Positions 21,306-33,459 of a stretch of 64,000 nt of DNA are shown here, in pieces. The stretch comes from Magnaporthiopsis rhizophila (Eukaryota; Ascomycota; Sordariomycetes; Magnaporthales; Magnaporthaceae). Each line of letters begins with the position of its first letter. The first letter of the stretch is position 1. The notes beneath the pieces are model-generated. The model worked only from the letters and a program-made list of their open reading frames with translations, had not been told where the DNA came from and ran no database searches. The stretch covers positions 1 to 64,000 of the forward strand of contig PYSS01000045.1 of the NCBI GenBank assembly GCA_003049465.1, written 5' to 3'. The translations under genes were made by a program, and so were the position numbers.

Positions 21306-23935
21306 ATGCCGATCCCAGCGACCAGAGCGGCGCCAAGACTCTCGAGATCCCCTAGCCACAATGGCATCGGTGCTGTGCGCCCGGCCGTCCTCGGCCTGGC
21401 CAGGCTGCTCGGCGTGAGCATCTCGGCCGTGGCCGCAGCCCCGTTGGCCGCTACCTTTGAGCACGGCGACGGCGACGATCCCGACGACCTCGGCACTCCC
21501 GTCTGGGTCCTCTATGTCGCCTCTGCCATCTTGGTCCTTCTCGGAGGTGCCTTTGCCGGCCTCACGATTGCGTGAGTGCGCCCGCGCGTCTTTGCGTCAT
21601 CTTTAGCCTCGGCCAGACCATACGAGGTATCCCTTTCTACCTCGGTCCATCTTTGCTAACTCTCACCCCGCGCGCCCGCCACTCCAGTTTGATGGGACAG
21701 GACAGCATCTATCTGCAGGTCATCTCCTCGGACAAGGACGAGCCCCAGCATAACAATGCGCGACGCGTCTACAAGCTCCTGGAATCCGGCAAGCACTGGG
21801 TCCTTGTCACGCTCCTGCTGTCCAACGTCATCGTCAACGAGTCGCTCCCCGTCGTCCTGGACCGATGTCTCGGAGGCGGCGTCGCTGCCGTCGTCGGTAG
21901 TACCGCTCTGATTGGTGCGTACATACTAGGCCTATACGAGAGAAGATAAGAATGGAAGGAGCTTGGGCATCAGCCTGCTAACACCGGTTATCCATGCTCC
22001 CAGTCATCTTCGGCGAGGTCGTCCCCCAGTCCGTCTGCGTTCGATACGGCCTCCAGATCGGCGGCTACATGTCCAAGCCCGTCCTCGCGCTCATGTGGCT
22101 GACGGCCCCTCTCTCGTGGCCCACGGCGAAACTGCTCGACTGGATCCTCGGCGAGGACCACGGCACCATTTACAAAAAGAGCGGCCTCAAGACCCTCGTC
22201 ACGCTCCACCGCTCTCTCGGCGTTGCCAGCGAGCGCCTCAACCGCGACGAGGTCACAATCATCAGCGCCGTGCTGGACCTCAAGGAGAAGCCGGTGGCGG
22301 CCGTCATGACGCCCATGGACGACGTCTTCGTCATGTCCGAGGACACGGTGCTCGACGAGCCCACCATGGACCGCATCCTCTCGGCCGGCTACTCGCGCAT
22401 CCCGATCCACGAGGCCGGAAACCCCACAAACTTCCTCGGAATGCTGCTCGTCAAGATCCTCATCACATACGACCCGGAAGACTGCATGCTCGTCAAAGAC
22501 TTCCCTCTGGCGACTCTGCCCGAAACACGACCGGAGACTAGTTGCCTCGACATCGTGAATTACTTCCAGGAGGGGAAATCGCACATGGTCTTGGTATCCG
22601 AATCGCCGGGGAACCCCTACGGCGCCCTGGGAGTCGTGACTCTGGAGGACGTCATCGAGGAGCTGATTGGAGAGTGAGTCTGCCCAGCCGTCAGTCAGTA
22701 TCTGTCCCGTATTTCATCGAGACTAACCGGGCACAACGTGTTGCAGAGAAATCATCGACGAATCCGACGTTTACGTTGATGTCCACAAGGCCATCCGACG
22801 TCTCCACCCCGCGCCCAACGCCCAGGTTTTCCGCAGACAGTCCTTGACGGCCGCGAAGCCCGCCGACAACACCAAAGCGGAGGAGATTGTCAACGGCCTC
22901 GCGTCTCCACGCCCAACCCCGCTTGATATCGCGAGCGCCAGCAAGGCCGACGCCTCGCAGGTCTCGGCCAGCCCCAAGGCCACGTTCCTCATGCGCCGCA
23001 GCTCGGCTGGGATTGACGGCAAGATGGTCCAGTCGGCAGTCCCTGTGCGTGCCAACATCGACGATATCAGGGAGCACCTCCGGCACTTGGGTCCCTCGAA
23101 TCCCGCCAACAACCCCAAGAATACGAGGCTTACGTCGGTCACGATCAAGCCAGGCCACGGTGCCGTGGGCCCGCAACGCTCGCCTTTGGGCGAGGTGACC
23201 AGCGCGACCCCCAACATTGAGGTCCATGAGCCCAACGACGGCCACGAGGATGGCGACGACGAGACGACGTCGCTTCTCCGCGCCGCGCCCGCCAACAACC
23301 GCACCGTCCACCGGGTCTCGAGCAAGGACGGCGTGCAGGCGCTGCGCCAGAGCTACGGCGCCGTGTCGGCCACCGAGGCACAGCTGCGGGTGCTGGGTGC
23401 ATCGCCGCCGGGATTTACCGAGGCGCAACGCAACCAGGCAACCCAGACGCCCAAGTTGACGACCTCGAACGACGCCAAGACCACGGCAAACACAAAGACC
23501 CCATCGTCGGAGGGATCCGGCGGGGGCAGCCCGACGTCGGACGATCGTGGCAGCAGGCCCACGACGCCACTCCTCAAGCGGTCGACGGTGCGCAGTGGCA
23601 GCATTACGGAGAACATCTTTGAGTCTCGCGGCTTCCGCAAGGTCGTGCTCGAGACCACCAGCTCCAACGACGACGACGAGGAGGACGGCTCTAGTTCCGG
23701 CGTCGGGGGTGTGGGCGGCCTCAACGGCGGCAGCGCCTCGGAGCCCAATCTTCTGGGCGGCCGGGGCTCTTCATCGCTCAACAAACCCGTCTCGGATGTG
23801 GACGAGGAGACGGAACACGAAGGGGCACGGTCTGCGGCGGACCAGGGGACAGGTCCCGGCGGGCAGAGCGGGGCGGGCAACAACGACGGCGGGAAAAAGA
23901 AGAACCGCCGAAAGAAGCGGAAGGGCAGGTCCTAG
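21306..23935 (+). CDS. MAM3: CNNM/Mam3-type membrane protein with CBS domains
   Basis: Exons 21306-21571, 21688-21914, 22004-22673 and 22747-23935 encode 783 residues. The N-terminal DUF21/CNNM membrane domain starts with a span ending AGLTIALMGQDSIYLQVI, and continues with spans around HWVLVTLLLSNVIVNESLP, VIFGEVVPQS and PVLALMWLTAPLSW. A CBS pair follows (VAAVMTPMDDVFVM to GVVTLEDVIEELIGEEIIDESD). The last ~350 residues are disordered, Ser/Thr-rich and end in a Lys/Arg cluster (KKKNRRKKRKGR). Yeast Mam3 is a vacuolar protein affecting metal and mitochondrial homeostasis, and animal CNNMs act in magnesium transport. The family assignment is firm; the ion and membrane are inferred. Intron 2 has a clear GCTAAC branch site near 21976. 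The gene is convergent with the chitinase. Confidence 0.92.
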
Positions 23936-24481
23936 GCCGGCCTGCCGTCCGAATATCTAGGCGCCGCCGTGTCCATCGGGTCTTTGGTGCCGTCCCGGGG
24001 AGTTTTGTGCTCGTTTTGCCGGTCCATCGGCTTCGGCATGGATGTGCACCCCGCCCGTGAAGAGCGTGGAAAAGAAGAAGACGAAGAATGGGAGAGACAT
24101 TGCGGCGGCACCTGTGACGGGTTTTCCAGTGGGAGCAACGGGGACTAGGCATCGGCGGGGACATGTGTTATGAGTGGTGTAGGGGCATAATTTATCGGGA
24201 GGTTGATTGTAGGAAACGGAGGCTGGCTTTATTAGTCTGGAAGAGGGAGGGGGAGCTGGAGGTTGGAAAAGCTTGTGGGTGGACGGCGGTCGAAGGCGGA
24301 TATAATACTCTACATGGCCACTACTAACAGTTTCTAGCGATGGTAGGGGCATGTTGTATACTTAGAACTTTTGTTACCAAATCGATCGCGTTTCTTTTTC
24401 CAAGCCGGGAGCTGACATAGTACAAGATAGCTATATAAGGTACTCAACAACGAGTGACATTTACCCCAGACGGCATCGCCC
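23936..24481. other. Intergenic between convergent genes
   Basis: About 550 bases hold the 3' ends of the CNNM and chitinase genes. No additional gene is seen. Confidence 0.5.
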
Positions 24482-26535
24482 TTACGAGCACCTGGACTGG
24501 CAACCCGACCCGCAGTGCGCCGACGTCTTGCCGCACCAGCCAGCAGCCGAGCAGCACTCTCCATCGGGCCAGCCGGTGCAGACGGTGCCGCCAAAGTCGC
24601 GACCGCAGCGACCGTCCTTGCTGACGGGCGGCCCACCAGTGTTACCACCGCCACCACCGCTAGCAGCCTGGCAGTTGCCCGACACGCACCCTTCGCCGCA
24701 GTGCGCGGCCGAGCTGCCGCACCAGCCCGACGACGAGCAGCAGTTGCCGTCGGGCCAGGCACCGCAGACGGTCCCGCCGTTGATGGACGCGCCGCAGCGG
24801 CCGCCCTGGTCGACGGCGGTGGAGGGGGACGGGTTGGGTCCTGGCGTCGAGGGGTTGTTGTGGAAGTCGAGGCTCCAGACCATTGTGCCGCCGAAGCAGA
24901 GGGAGTTTGCCCAGGATTTTTTCGCCGCCCACTTTTGGGTTTCGTGACGGTGTTAGTCAGGGGAAGATCAAAGACAAGAAAAGGGAGAAGAGGAAGGAAA
25001 AGGAGGAAAACATACAGTCTGGGCATCGTCATACCCAAGCCATTGGTCATTATCATACGTGATGACCTTGACGGTCGCATCGTTCAGGGTCAAAGGCCGC
25101 AGGTTCTTGTCGGATATCAGACGGTTCACCTCGTTGAGCGACATGACGCCCGGGCTCGCGGTGCAGGGGCCGCCCTTGTTCGGGCCCGAAAACGGGCAGC
25201 CGAGACGGTCGGGGCGCGTGCAGGATCCCGGGTTGCGGACGGTGAAGCCGCGCGCGTACGAGGCCAGGCCCAGGTTGATCTTGAACGGGTTGAGGCCGGC
25301 GAACCAGAGCGGCTTGGCGAGCTCGGCGATGTCGGTCAGGTTGGTGTGGGATTTGATGACGCCCGAGGGGTCCGAGGTGGTGCGGAGGTCTTTATTGGTG
25401 TCCGCTGTTAGCTTTTGAGACTCGAAAGAAGCAAGACGGAGAAAGAAGAAGGCAAGAACTCACCATACGACATGAACCCGATAAAATCCAGCGACGGCTC
25501 CATGGCCTTGAGGTCAAAGTACCGCAGGGCCGCGTAGTCGGGCGGGATGGCGATGCTGATGCCGTAGCGCGTGCCAAACGCCGCGCGCATCTCCTTGACC
25601 AGCGCCACGAGACCCGCCGTGTCGCCCGGCCGGCCGCCGCGCGCCGGGTCGACGGGCCACTCCCAGTCGATGTCGGCGCCCTGGAAGCCGTACTGGGCCA
25701 TGAAGGCCGTCAGGGACGAGACGAAGCGCGCGCGGTTTGCTTGGGTTGCGACCATGTTGCTCCTGTTTTGGTATCAGTTGCCATCTGTCTAGGAACCTCC
25801 CTAGGTAAGGAGTGTAAAAGAAGGAAAAAAAAAAAAAAGGGACTAACCAGGTCTGATGCGTCGGCTGGTCCGCATCACTAAACCGAAAGCCGCCAACAGC
25901 AACCCACGTCTGCACACCTTTGCTCTTGAGCGCCGTGAACTGCGAGAGCAGGGCCGTGTCGCGGTTGTCAAACACCTTGATGGCGAACGTGGCCGGGTCC
26001 ATGGACACAAAGGAAAAGTACAGGTGCGTGTAGCCCGCCGTGTTGATCTGGGCCGGCGTCACGGTGGCGCACGCCGCCCGGTCGTAGGCCGCCACGGCCT
26101 GGTAGTAGCCGATGGAGCGCTGGTTGGTCGACTTGGCGGCCGCGTTGCAGGTCAAGGGGGTGCGGACGGCGCCGCAGTGGCCGAAGCCTTGCTGGCAGCC
26201 GTTGGCGATGGAGCAGTGGGCTTCGGATGTCTTTTTCTTTTCTGTTAGTCGAGATGTTTCAGGGGTAAAGCGGAAAAAGGGAATAGGAAAAAAAGAGACA
26301 CAAAAAAAAAAAAAAAACTTACACCACACCACCCTGCCCCAGAGCAGCACACGTTCATGCCGCACTTGACCGACCCGCCGGGGCTGTTGACGCCGCACAT
26401 GGCATCCTGCTGCCGCGGGCGCAGCAGCGGCGACACGCCGCCATCCCGGGCCCGGGGAAACACGTTGAGGCCCGCGACGGCCCCGATCAGCCCGGCGAGG
26501 CCCCAGAGGGACAAGAAGCCGCCACGGTTTGCCAT
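24482..26535 (-). CDS. Secreted GH18 chitinase with N- and C-terminal chitin-binding modules
   Basis: Five exons (26535-26323, 26230-25848, 25762-25464, 25389-25016, 24931-24482) give 572 residues. A signal peptide of about 22 residues (MANRGGFLSLWGLAGLIGAV) precedes a Cys-rich type-1 chitin-binding module spanning intron 1 (CCSGAGWCG joined to TSEAHC). The GH18 barrel starts near SIGYYQA and has the catalytic D-x-D-x-E motif as DIDWE, with E233 the proton donor. Joining exons 3 and 4 restores the family block MSYDL. Two further chitin-binding modules (CCSSSGWCG, CCSAAGWCG) are separated by a Gly-rich linker at the C terminus. It should cleave chitin outside the cell or in the wall. Three of the four introns end AAAAG or TAAAG, placed about 18 bases after a CTAAC branch. 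It is shorter than many multi-modular class V fungal chitinases, and no LysM is visible. Confidence 0.93.
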
Positions 26536-27981
26536 TGGAGACGATGAAGGAGCTGTTTCTTCTCTCAGGGGTAAAAACGGGCCACGCTCACAAGAGGAGA
26601 CCACCCTGTCTGCTTGCTGCTTGCTCACATCATAACAACCAGCAGCAACGCTCTCAAGTCCAAGCCTCCTTATATAACATCATCACCATCACCGACGACC
26701 AACACCCCTTTACAGAAAAGTCCCTAACCCAATTCTCTCTCGTCGGCTTATATCATCACGACGTTGCACCCCTAACAAAACCACGAGGACCACATTTTCT
26801 TTCGTCTATGAAAAAAAAAAAAAAATATTGGGGCAAACTATTGAGCGCGAACGAATATTGGGGCCTCAGTCCGAGATGCAAATGCGAGCGGCGCTGCCGC
26901 CTTCTCCGTCTTGTTCGTTGCTGGCCCCCTGGCAATTTGGGGGCCACCAGTCCAGCCCGTAAGCCTGATGCCTTGACAATAGGGGACGCATGACGACCAA
27001 ATTTATAAGATCCCCAAAAGTTTTGGTATTTTCTGATTCATCATCATCAACACCCATGCAAGGGCAGCCTAGCCCAGCCCACCAGACGCTGTGTCAAAAG
27101 TCCGCATTGCACCCTCCTGCTGCAAGGCTGCGGCACAGCAGTTCGCAACGTTACTAGGCTAGCCTAGGCCCGTTCAGCCCTATGTGGTAGATACCCCATA
27201 ACCCCACTGTGGCAGCGACCGTCCGATCGATTGTTTACCCAGATAGGAACATAGGAGCAAAGAAGGAGAAAAGAAGGTCACAAGGAAAACGCGCCACGTC
27301 GCGGCGCCCCCAGCTTTGCATCGGCCTCTTCAAAGGCTTTACAGATCAGATCCATCCTCCATCCTAGAAGGAACAAAAAAAAAAAAAAAAGCCCAGCAGA
27401 AAAGTACACCTCCATCATCTCGTCATGGAGCCTTTCCCAGTACCCATAATCTCGACAGCTGAGCCCGGCAGCAAAAGCACAAGACTGAAATCCAGGAGCG
27501 CCACATGGCCCCCAGCAACATATAACCCCATCCTCACCCTGTGAGGCCACCACCCTTCCGGCTTGTCATCTTTCCCGTTACTTAGGTGTACAGGCGTGGA
27601 CACATGTGTCAAAACAAGAGGCCTCTCGGGACCCGTGACTCCTCCAAGCGAGCGTGGCGACCCTAGATGCCATGCGCGAAAGCAGCCGATATGGTCTCCG
27701 GTTGCTCTCGAATGCTCTTGACAGATCGAGAGAGTCTGAAGCCAGCTCTGCGATTAGATCCACACGAGGAAAGATGCAGGAAAAAGAAAAGAAATATGCG
27801 GTGAGGAGGTCTGCGCTCCCGGGACACGTGTCTTGCGTCATACCGCAGCCAGCATTGGAGGCGCGTTGGGGTTGTTGAGCAAATGAGATCCCATCATACG
27901 AGGCTGTCTGGTGCTGTAAGACAAGAATGAAGCCCCTCTAGACGGACAAATATTGACAAGGTCAGGATGGCGCCGGGCGGC
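26536..27981. other. Intergenic with several A-rich runs
   Basis: About 1.45 kb upstream of the chitinase and downstream of the Ser-rich membrane gene. It contains homopolymer A runs near 26810-26825 and 27375-27390. The phrase ATATTGGGGC occurs twice near 26824 and 26852. No gene is recognised. Confidence 0.5.
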
Positions 27982-30900
27982 TTAGAACGCACCGCCCAGC
28001 TTCTTGACCACAACGACGACGACTGTCGTCCAGAGGAAGAAGCCGAGCAGCATGGTAGCCAGCACTATCTTCTTCTGAAACTGCGTCAGCTCCGTGGCCT
28101 CGCCCTTGGTGTAGTACGACAAAAGTCCGTCGAGCCTGCCAAAGTAGACGAGCACGGCCAGGAAGGGGAAGATGGCGCCGACGGCCAGCATCACCAGAAA
28201 CCATCGACGCTGCTTGGCCCGCCCCTCGTTGGACATGTACGTGAGCGCCATGGATCCTGGAAGCTTCGCCCTGTTCGCCAGCGCCCTCAGCGACGGGTCG
28301 CTCTCAGGTGGTTGCTGCTGCATCCGTCGCTCGTCCCACGGGTAGAGTCGCGGGATCTGCGATCGCCGCGAGGGCCAGATCCCACTGAGCTTGTTCTTCA
28401 GAGGCGACGACCCAAACGTGGCCGTGCTTGTGCCGTAAAGGTTCGAGCCCCGACTGCCGTGGTCAGGCGGCGAGTCCATCTTTGAGCTCAGGGGGGACGT
28501 GCCGACAGCGTCGCCGTATCGGCCGTGTTGCTCTACCATGTGCATTATCAGCAAGCCTGCGTCTGTGAGCATCGTTCCAGTTATAGTCAATGCCTCTTAC
28601 CGCCAGCTTTGACACCATTGTCTCTCGGCTTGGCGCCAAACAGCGGTGTTGGGACACGGCGGTGCGTGTTCTCCGGCATCCGTGGGAGCTTTATCGAATC
28701 AAACGTGCTACCCTTGGTCTTCCTCGAGGAAGCAAAGCTTCGCTTCCGCGTCTTCTCGTTCCCCGTCACGGTCTGGTCGTCGAGCCCACTCTGTCGCCGG
28801 AGCGCCTGTATCCTTGCAGCCTCGGGCAGTGAAATGAGTGGGAAGTTGAAACTATGAGACGTGCCCGACATGTCGGCAGACACAAATGAGTCTTCGGTCT
28901 CTGCCGGCACATGGCTCGCTGAGTTCTCGTAAAGGTATTCCTTGGCATTCCTAGCTTCATGGGCCCTGGTGTTGGCGTCTGACGAGACAGGGCGGCCTTC
29001 TTTCTGGCCCAAACGTCGCGTAGGGAATGTCTGGCCATCGTAGTTGCTGCCGCTGCATTCGGAATCCCTGAACTCAAAGCGAGATGATTCCGCCACATTG
29101 AAAGACGGGCGTATCTTGTGTGAATGCTTCTGGGATCCGCCAAGAATGCCGAAGGGGGTCTTGAGACGACGCGGCTGGGGTTTCTCTCTCGAGCATGAGT
29201 CCTGCAACATGCGAATCGAGTTCTGGGCTAGGCCATTGACTCGATGGACACGCTGCTGAGGAACGAATACAGGCATCTTCGTATCCTTGATGTGCCTGAG
29301 CTTCAGCGGCTGCTCGCCCCCGTGAGAGCCCTGAGATGGATGCCGAACAATCCGCTCCGTGGAGCCGTACTCGTCGAAGGTCGCATGATATACGCTGAGC
29401 TCGTCATCTGAGATGTCGGCAATGCTGCTTCCTGTAATCTGCAGTACATTTCTCGGCATGTCTGGGGGTGCGCAGTACGGACTGCTGTGAGCACCTTTGA
29501 CGGTAGCCACAGTTTCCCAGTCGTCATTGTCGCTAGGAGCTACCGAGGCACCATGGTGACTGGGCGCAGTCTCACCCTCCCTGCCGTTCAGATTCATCTC
29601 CGTGAGGACGCCTGGCTGTCGGCTCTTTTCGCTGGCCACGGGCGGAGGCGGCGAGGGCTTGACGGGCACCTTGACGGCTTCGCCGCGACCCTGGTGAACT
29701 TGCCAAGACGATTTGATGGCGTCCTGGTCAAGGAAGTGAAATCGGGCGGCCGGGTTCTTGACAGATGGGCCTTGGCCGATATCGCTAGGACCTTGCTCAG
29801 GGATTGGAGACGGTAGACACAAGGCCTTGTGCGGCGACTTTTCGGGGCTGGCCGAGGTAGACTTGCTAGTCCTGCTCGCAGTGCTTAGGCGTTGCAGGAC
29901 TGCACTAACCTCTCGCTCCTTTCTCGACACGGGAAATACGTTGTACCTGTCGTACTCGAACGGATCCGCGTTGGACTCGGTGGTGGTGGCACCCATCGAG
30001 GTCGCACCTGTGCTGAAGCGGCCCTTGCGGACGGGGCTGCTGTTATCCTCAGCAACCGCATGCGCCGGCAGCACAAGGGGATGGGGAACAAGTCCATCGC
30101 TGTGCAGATCTCCATTGAGAAGACCTTGAGAGTCGGAGAGTGTCGAGAGGGAGGGTCCAAATGACAAGGCTTGCCCGCGGAAATAGTCGTGGCCATCAGA
30201 GGGCTCCGAGTACTCGATGGTCGGGATCCGAGGAAGCGAGAACGGAGGCGCCTCACCGGCAGGGAAGAGCCCGGGCCAGAGGGGACTCCGAGTTGTTGCT
30301 TGGCTCGTGAATAGGTCATGGCCAACGCCGGGGGTTTGATGCCCCGACTGGAGGGCGCTCTGGCTCGAAGAGAGCTCGCGGTCCGAGTCGACGTAGTTCT
30401 CCCCGTCGTCCGGCCGAAAGCCGCATCGCGCGTCCGCGCCGGACCGAAGCTCGCTGAGGTGAGCAGGGCTTAGTCTACTGCTCGTGGAATCGAATTGGCA
30501 GCTGCTGTTTTCGGGCGCCTGGAGCCTGCCACCCCGCGGCTGGGCGTGGAAGAGGTCCTGCTCCGACGGTGAGTGGTGGTACTGGTCGTAGATACGATCG
30601 ACGGTGCTGGTCGAAGGGTCCGCAGGCATTGAAGCCAGGGCGTTGGCGGCGTTGCTGGAAGACACGGATCTGGGAGCGGGAGTTGTTGGCAGAGACTGCT
30701 GCTGCTCGCCGCTGTCGTTCTTCTTGGAGTCTCGGTCGAGGGCTGGCTCGATCTCGGTCTGCTTGCCGGCCTTGGCTTCAAAAAGAACCGATTCCTTGAC
30801 GGCGCTGAGGCGCGACTCAGGCGAGCTCAGGTCCTGGAGCGGGATAGCATTGACGCCGACAGTGAGCTCAGTAGAGGAGAGGTCGTGGATAGCGGCAGAG

Positions 30901-31337
30901 TCCTTGCGGGAGCGGGCGCGGATCCAGCTGGCGAGGGTGGAATCATTGTTGGTGGGCGATGTGCTGATGGTGCTGCACGAGACGTCGCGCGGGGTTGCGG
31001 CGCCAGAGTCGGGGTGCTTTGGTGGGTGCTCGCCAGTGGCTGTCTTCTGTGCGCTGCGGGATGCGATGCTGCGATGCGCCTCGTCCAGACTGGGAAAGCG
31101 GCACCCACGGCGGTTGGGCGTGGGTGTCCGTGGTCCCAAGCCGCCCGCGCGTGTCGTCTCGGTGCCGCTGGATGGAGGCCAGACGGGACTGCGACACGAC
31201 GAGGATGGAGATGCGATCCGACCGGCAGAAGCTTGCCTTCCAGCATCCGCCGGTTGGGTCGCGCAGGAAACATCTACTGCATGTTCCTTGCGAGGCCTCT
31301 GGCGAGGCAGAGAGGCCTGTTCGGACGCGCCTTCCAT
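27982..31337 (-). CDS. Large disordered Ser-rich protein with two C-terminal membrane spans
   Basis: Exons 31337-28601 and 28556-27982 encode 1103 residues. The predicted 44 bp intron (donor GTAAGA, acceptor GACGCAG) is short but restores frame across a stop. The first ~1000 residues are low-complexity, rich in Ser, Pro, Thr and Gln, with no fold I recognise; conserved-looking patches include RRGCRFPSLDEAHRSI and LKTPFGILGG. Two hydrophobic segments follow, RWFLVMLAVGAIFPFLAVLV (about 1031-1055) and IVLATMLLGFFLWTTVVVVV (about 1072-1096), so it should be anchored by a C-terminal hairpin with the long part on the cytoplasmic side. The ATG at 31337 lies shortly after GTTCTGACCGCAG, which looks like a 3' splice site, so an upstream leader exon is possible. 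Function unknown. Confidence 0.7.
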
Positions 31338-33459
31338 CGCCTGCTGTCCTTCTTTCCCTGCGGTCAGAACGCGTGAATCAGTTGTCAGCGCCACGGCTGT
31401 AGCGCAACCTAACCTACCACAATGCCAGACGGTTGAGGTGGGATTGCAGCCCAGTCAACTTCTTCGGCTGACTGCGCGTCCGACTCCAGTCAGATGATCT
31501 TCCTGCAGACGAGGTGCTTCGTGATATCAGTCCACCCATGGGCTGGGTTGGATGATTGAAGCGGGCTGGATCTTTGAGGAGCGACCTTTGTTTGGGAAGG
31601 TGGGTGACGAGGTTGGACGGAAGTGGCAAGGTGTGGGGGGACAGAGGGAAGATAAATCAGTTTGGGCGAGCCCTCCAGCATCGCGATCAGAAGCGGGTGA
31701 GTCGAGGGTGAGGGGAGGGTAAAGTGGATGTGAGGGCGGTCGAGACGGCGCTGGTACGCGACTGCCACCGCTCCAGACTCAGAGCGACCACCTCTGAGTA
31801 GAGATGTTGGATGTCCATACCAGCCATGACTACCGTAAGAATCTTGCGGCAACTCTCCTTCCTGTTTTACCCGTGATGTCGGCGGCTCGGCTCGAGAAAG
31901 TTGGGGCAGTTAAACGATATGCAAGCCACCCCCCACCCGCCTGTCGGGGTATAAGCCGCATAGAAGCCATCAAGACAGACACTGGTGAAAGCAGTCTGTG
32001 GATTATATAAGTCCAGAATCCAAGGTAACGCAATTATAAAATACTTGACATTCCCAGGGGGACAAAGGAGCTACCACTTTGGCTTCAGTATGATCGGATT
32101 GCACTTGGAAGAGATGTCTAATTGTCCTTCCTTAACTTCGCAAGTAGCAGCACGCAATTCCATGTCGGATAACACTCGTAACCCCTGGGCCAAGGCCAGG
32201 TTCTAGCCTCGTTCGACCCGGCATCAGACTGGGATCTGGCAGCGACATATTATCCACAAACGAAAAAAAGAAGACGAGGCTGCGATGACAAACAGAGCGG
32301 CACCGTTACGAGGAAGTTCAGAGACAGACTGGAATAAAAACAACATTTAACAAACCACCCATTGAATCCCAACCGCCTGTCGTTGTTCCCCTGACGTTGG
32401 ATGAGGCTGACAGCCGTCTGTCTGTTTTGGGTGGCAGTTGGCTCATGGACCAGTCCAGACCGGCCGGTCCCAGCCAGGAGTTCAGGGGCTGAGTGGATCG
32501 CGGGATGACCTAATCATGCCAGGGTGCCCGCATTGGAGCTTCGAACGTCCCTGTTCCAATTGGACGACACCGCTGTCCAGTATTGATTGTTACAGTACGG
32601 GGTTTGCATCCAAGGCATGTTATTTCCTATTAGGTAGTCCTCATTCCTTTTTTTTCATATATATATTACACCCCGAAAAACCGACCCGAGCAGTGGCACC
32701 TCAGACCTCCTGTTATGAAATCTCCAATTGAGGACGGGCAAACAGCTGGGTCTGGGTCTCCATCTTGACTCGTGGGGGTGCTCCACCAGAGCTCCAAACG
32801 GGTCCCGTCCCTTTGATCCGTGCGACCCGACCGCCGGCGCGCTATCTGCACGCTCAATCCATCAATGTTCTGGAGCATTCTACACTGGTCCAAATAGCCA
32901 AAGACAGCTGGACAGACATAATGGGCCTAGGAGCCCAGCCAAGACAACTATCAAGACACCTCCCTCGGGATACACAGATAGAATCAATGTGGCAACAACA
33001 GCAGCCGCAGCCTCTGATTTGAGCTGGCCGTCTTATTGCCACCGGTTTTTAGTCCTCAGGTCCCGTCCCTCTAGAAAAAGTCCTAGGCACATGCTTTTGT
33101 CATACCGTAACTTGCAACCACCGCCCTCACCTACCACCCGACCCAACAACCTACACCAAGCGGGCAGCTCCTACCTCCAAATTTTGAGCCGAGTGAATTA
33201 TTTCCCGGCAGGTGAGTTGAGCTGCTTTCCCCACTGCTCTTGGCTCGACTCCGTTTCAATGACAAAAGCAACCACTTTTAATTCCGCCGCAGCGTGCCGC
33301 ATCAACACCACCTTATTCTATATCTGTCATTTATTCAACATCTATCTACACCTAGACACTCACCAAATAGCCTCTCGGCGGCGCGTGATACTCTGTCCAG
33401 CTACACACCAGCCCCGGTAGCTAGAAGCAGCTTTCATTCGCAGGACATAGCAGTATTCA
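31338..33459. other. Intergenic divergent promoter region, no gene seen
   Basis: About 2.1 kb between the starts of the Ser-rich membrane protein gene (minus) and the F-box gene (plus). Only short frames without motifs are present; a T run with TATATATATTA lies near 32645-32668. Confidence 0.5.

Noticed and set aside
24515..25411. 298-codon frame antisense to the chitinase
   Set aside because: Crosses sense-strand intron positions and consists of Ala/Arg/Val-rich shadow sequence.
28440..28460. GTTCGAGCC resembling a tRNA B-box
   Set aside because: It lies inside the coding exon of the membrane-hairpin protein and has no A-box or acceptor stem around it.
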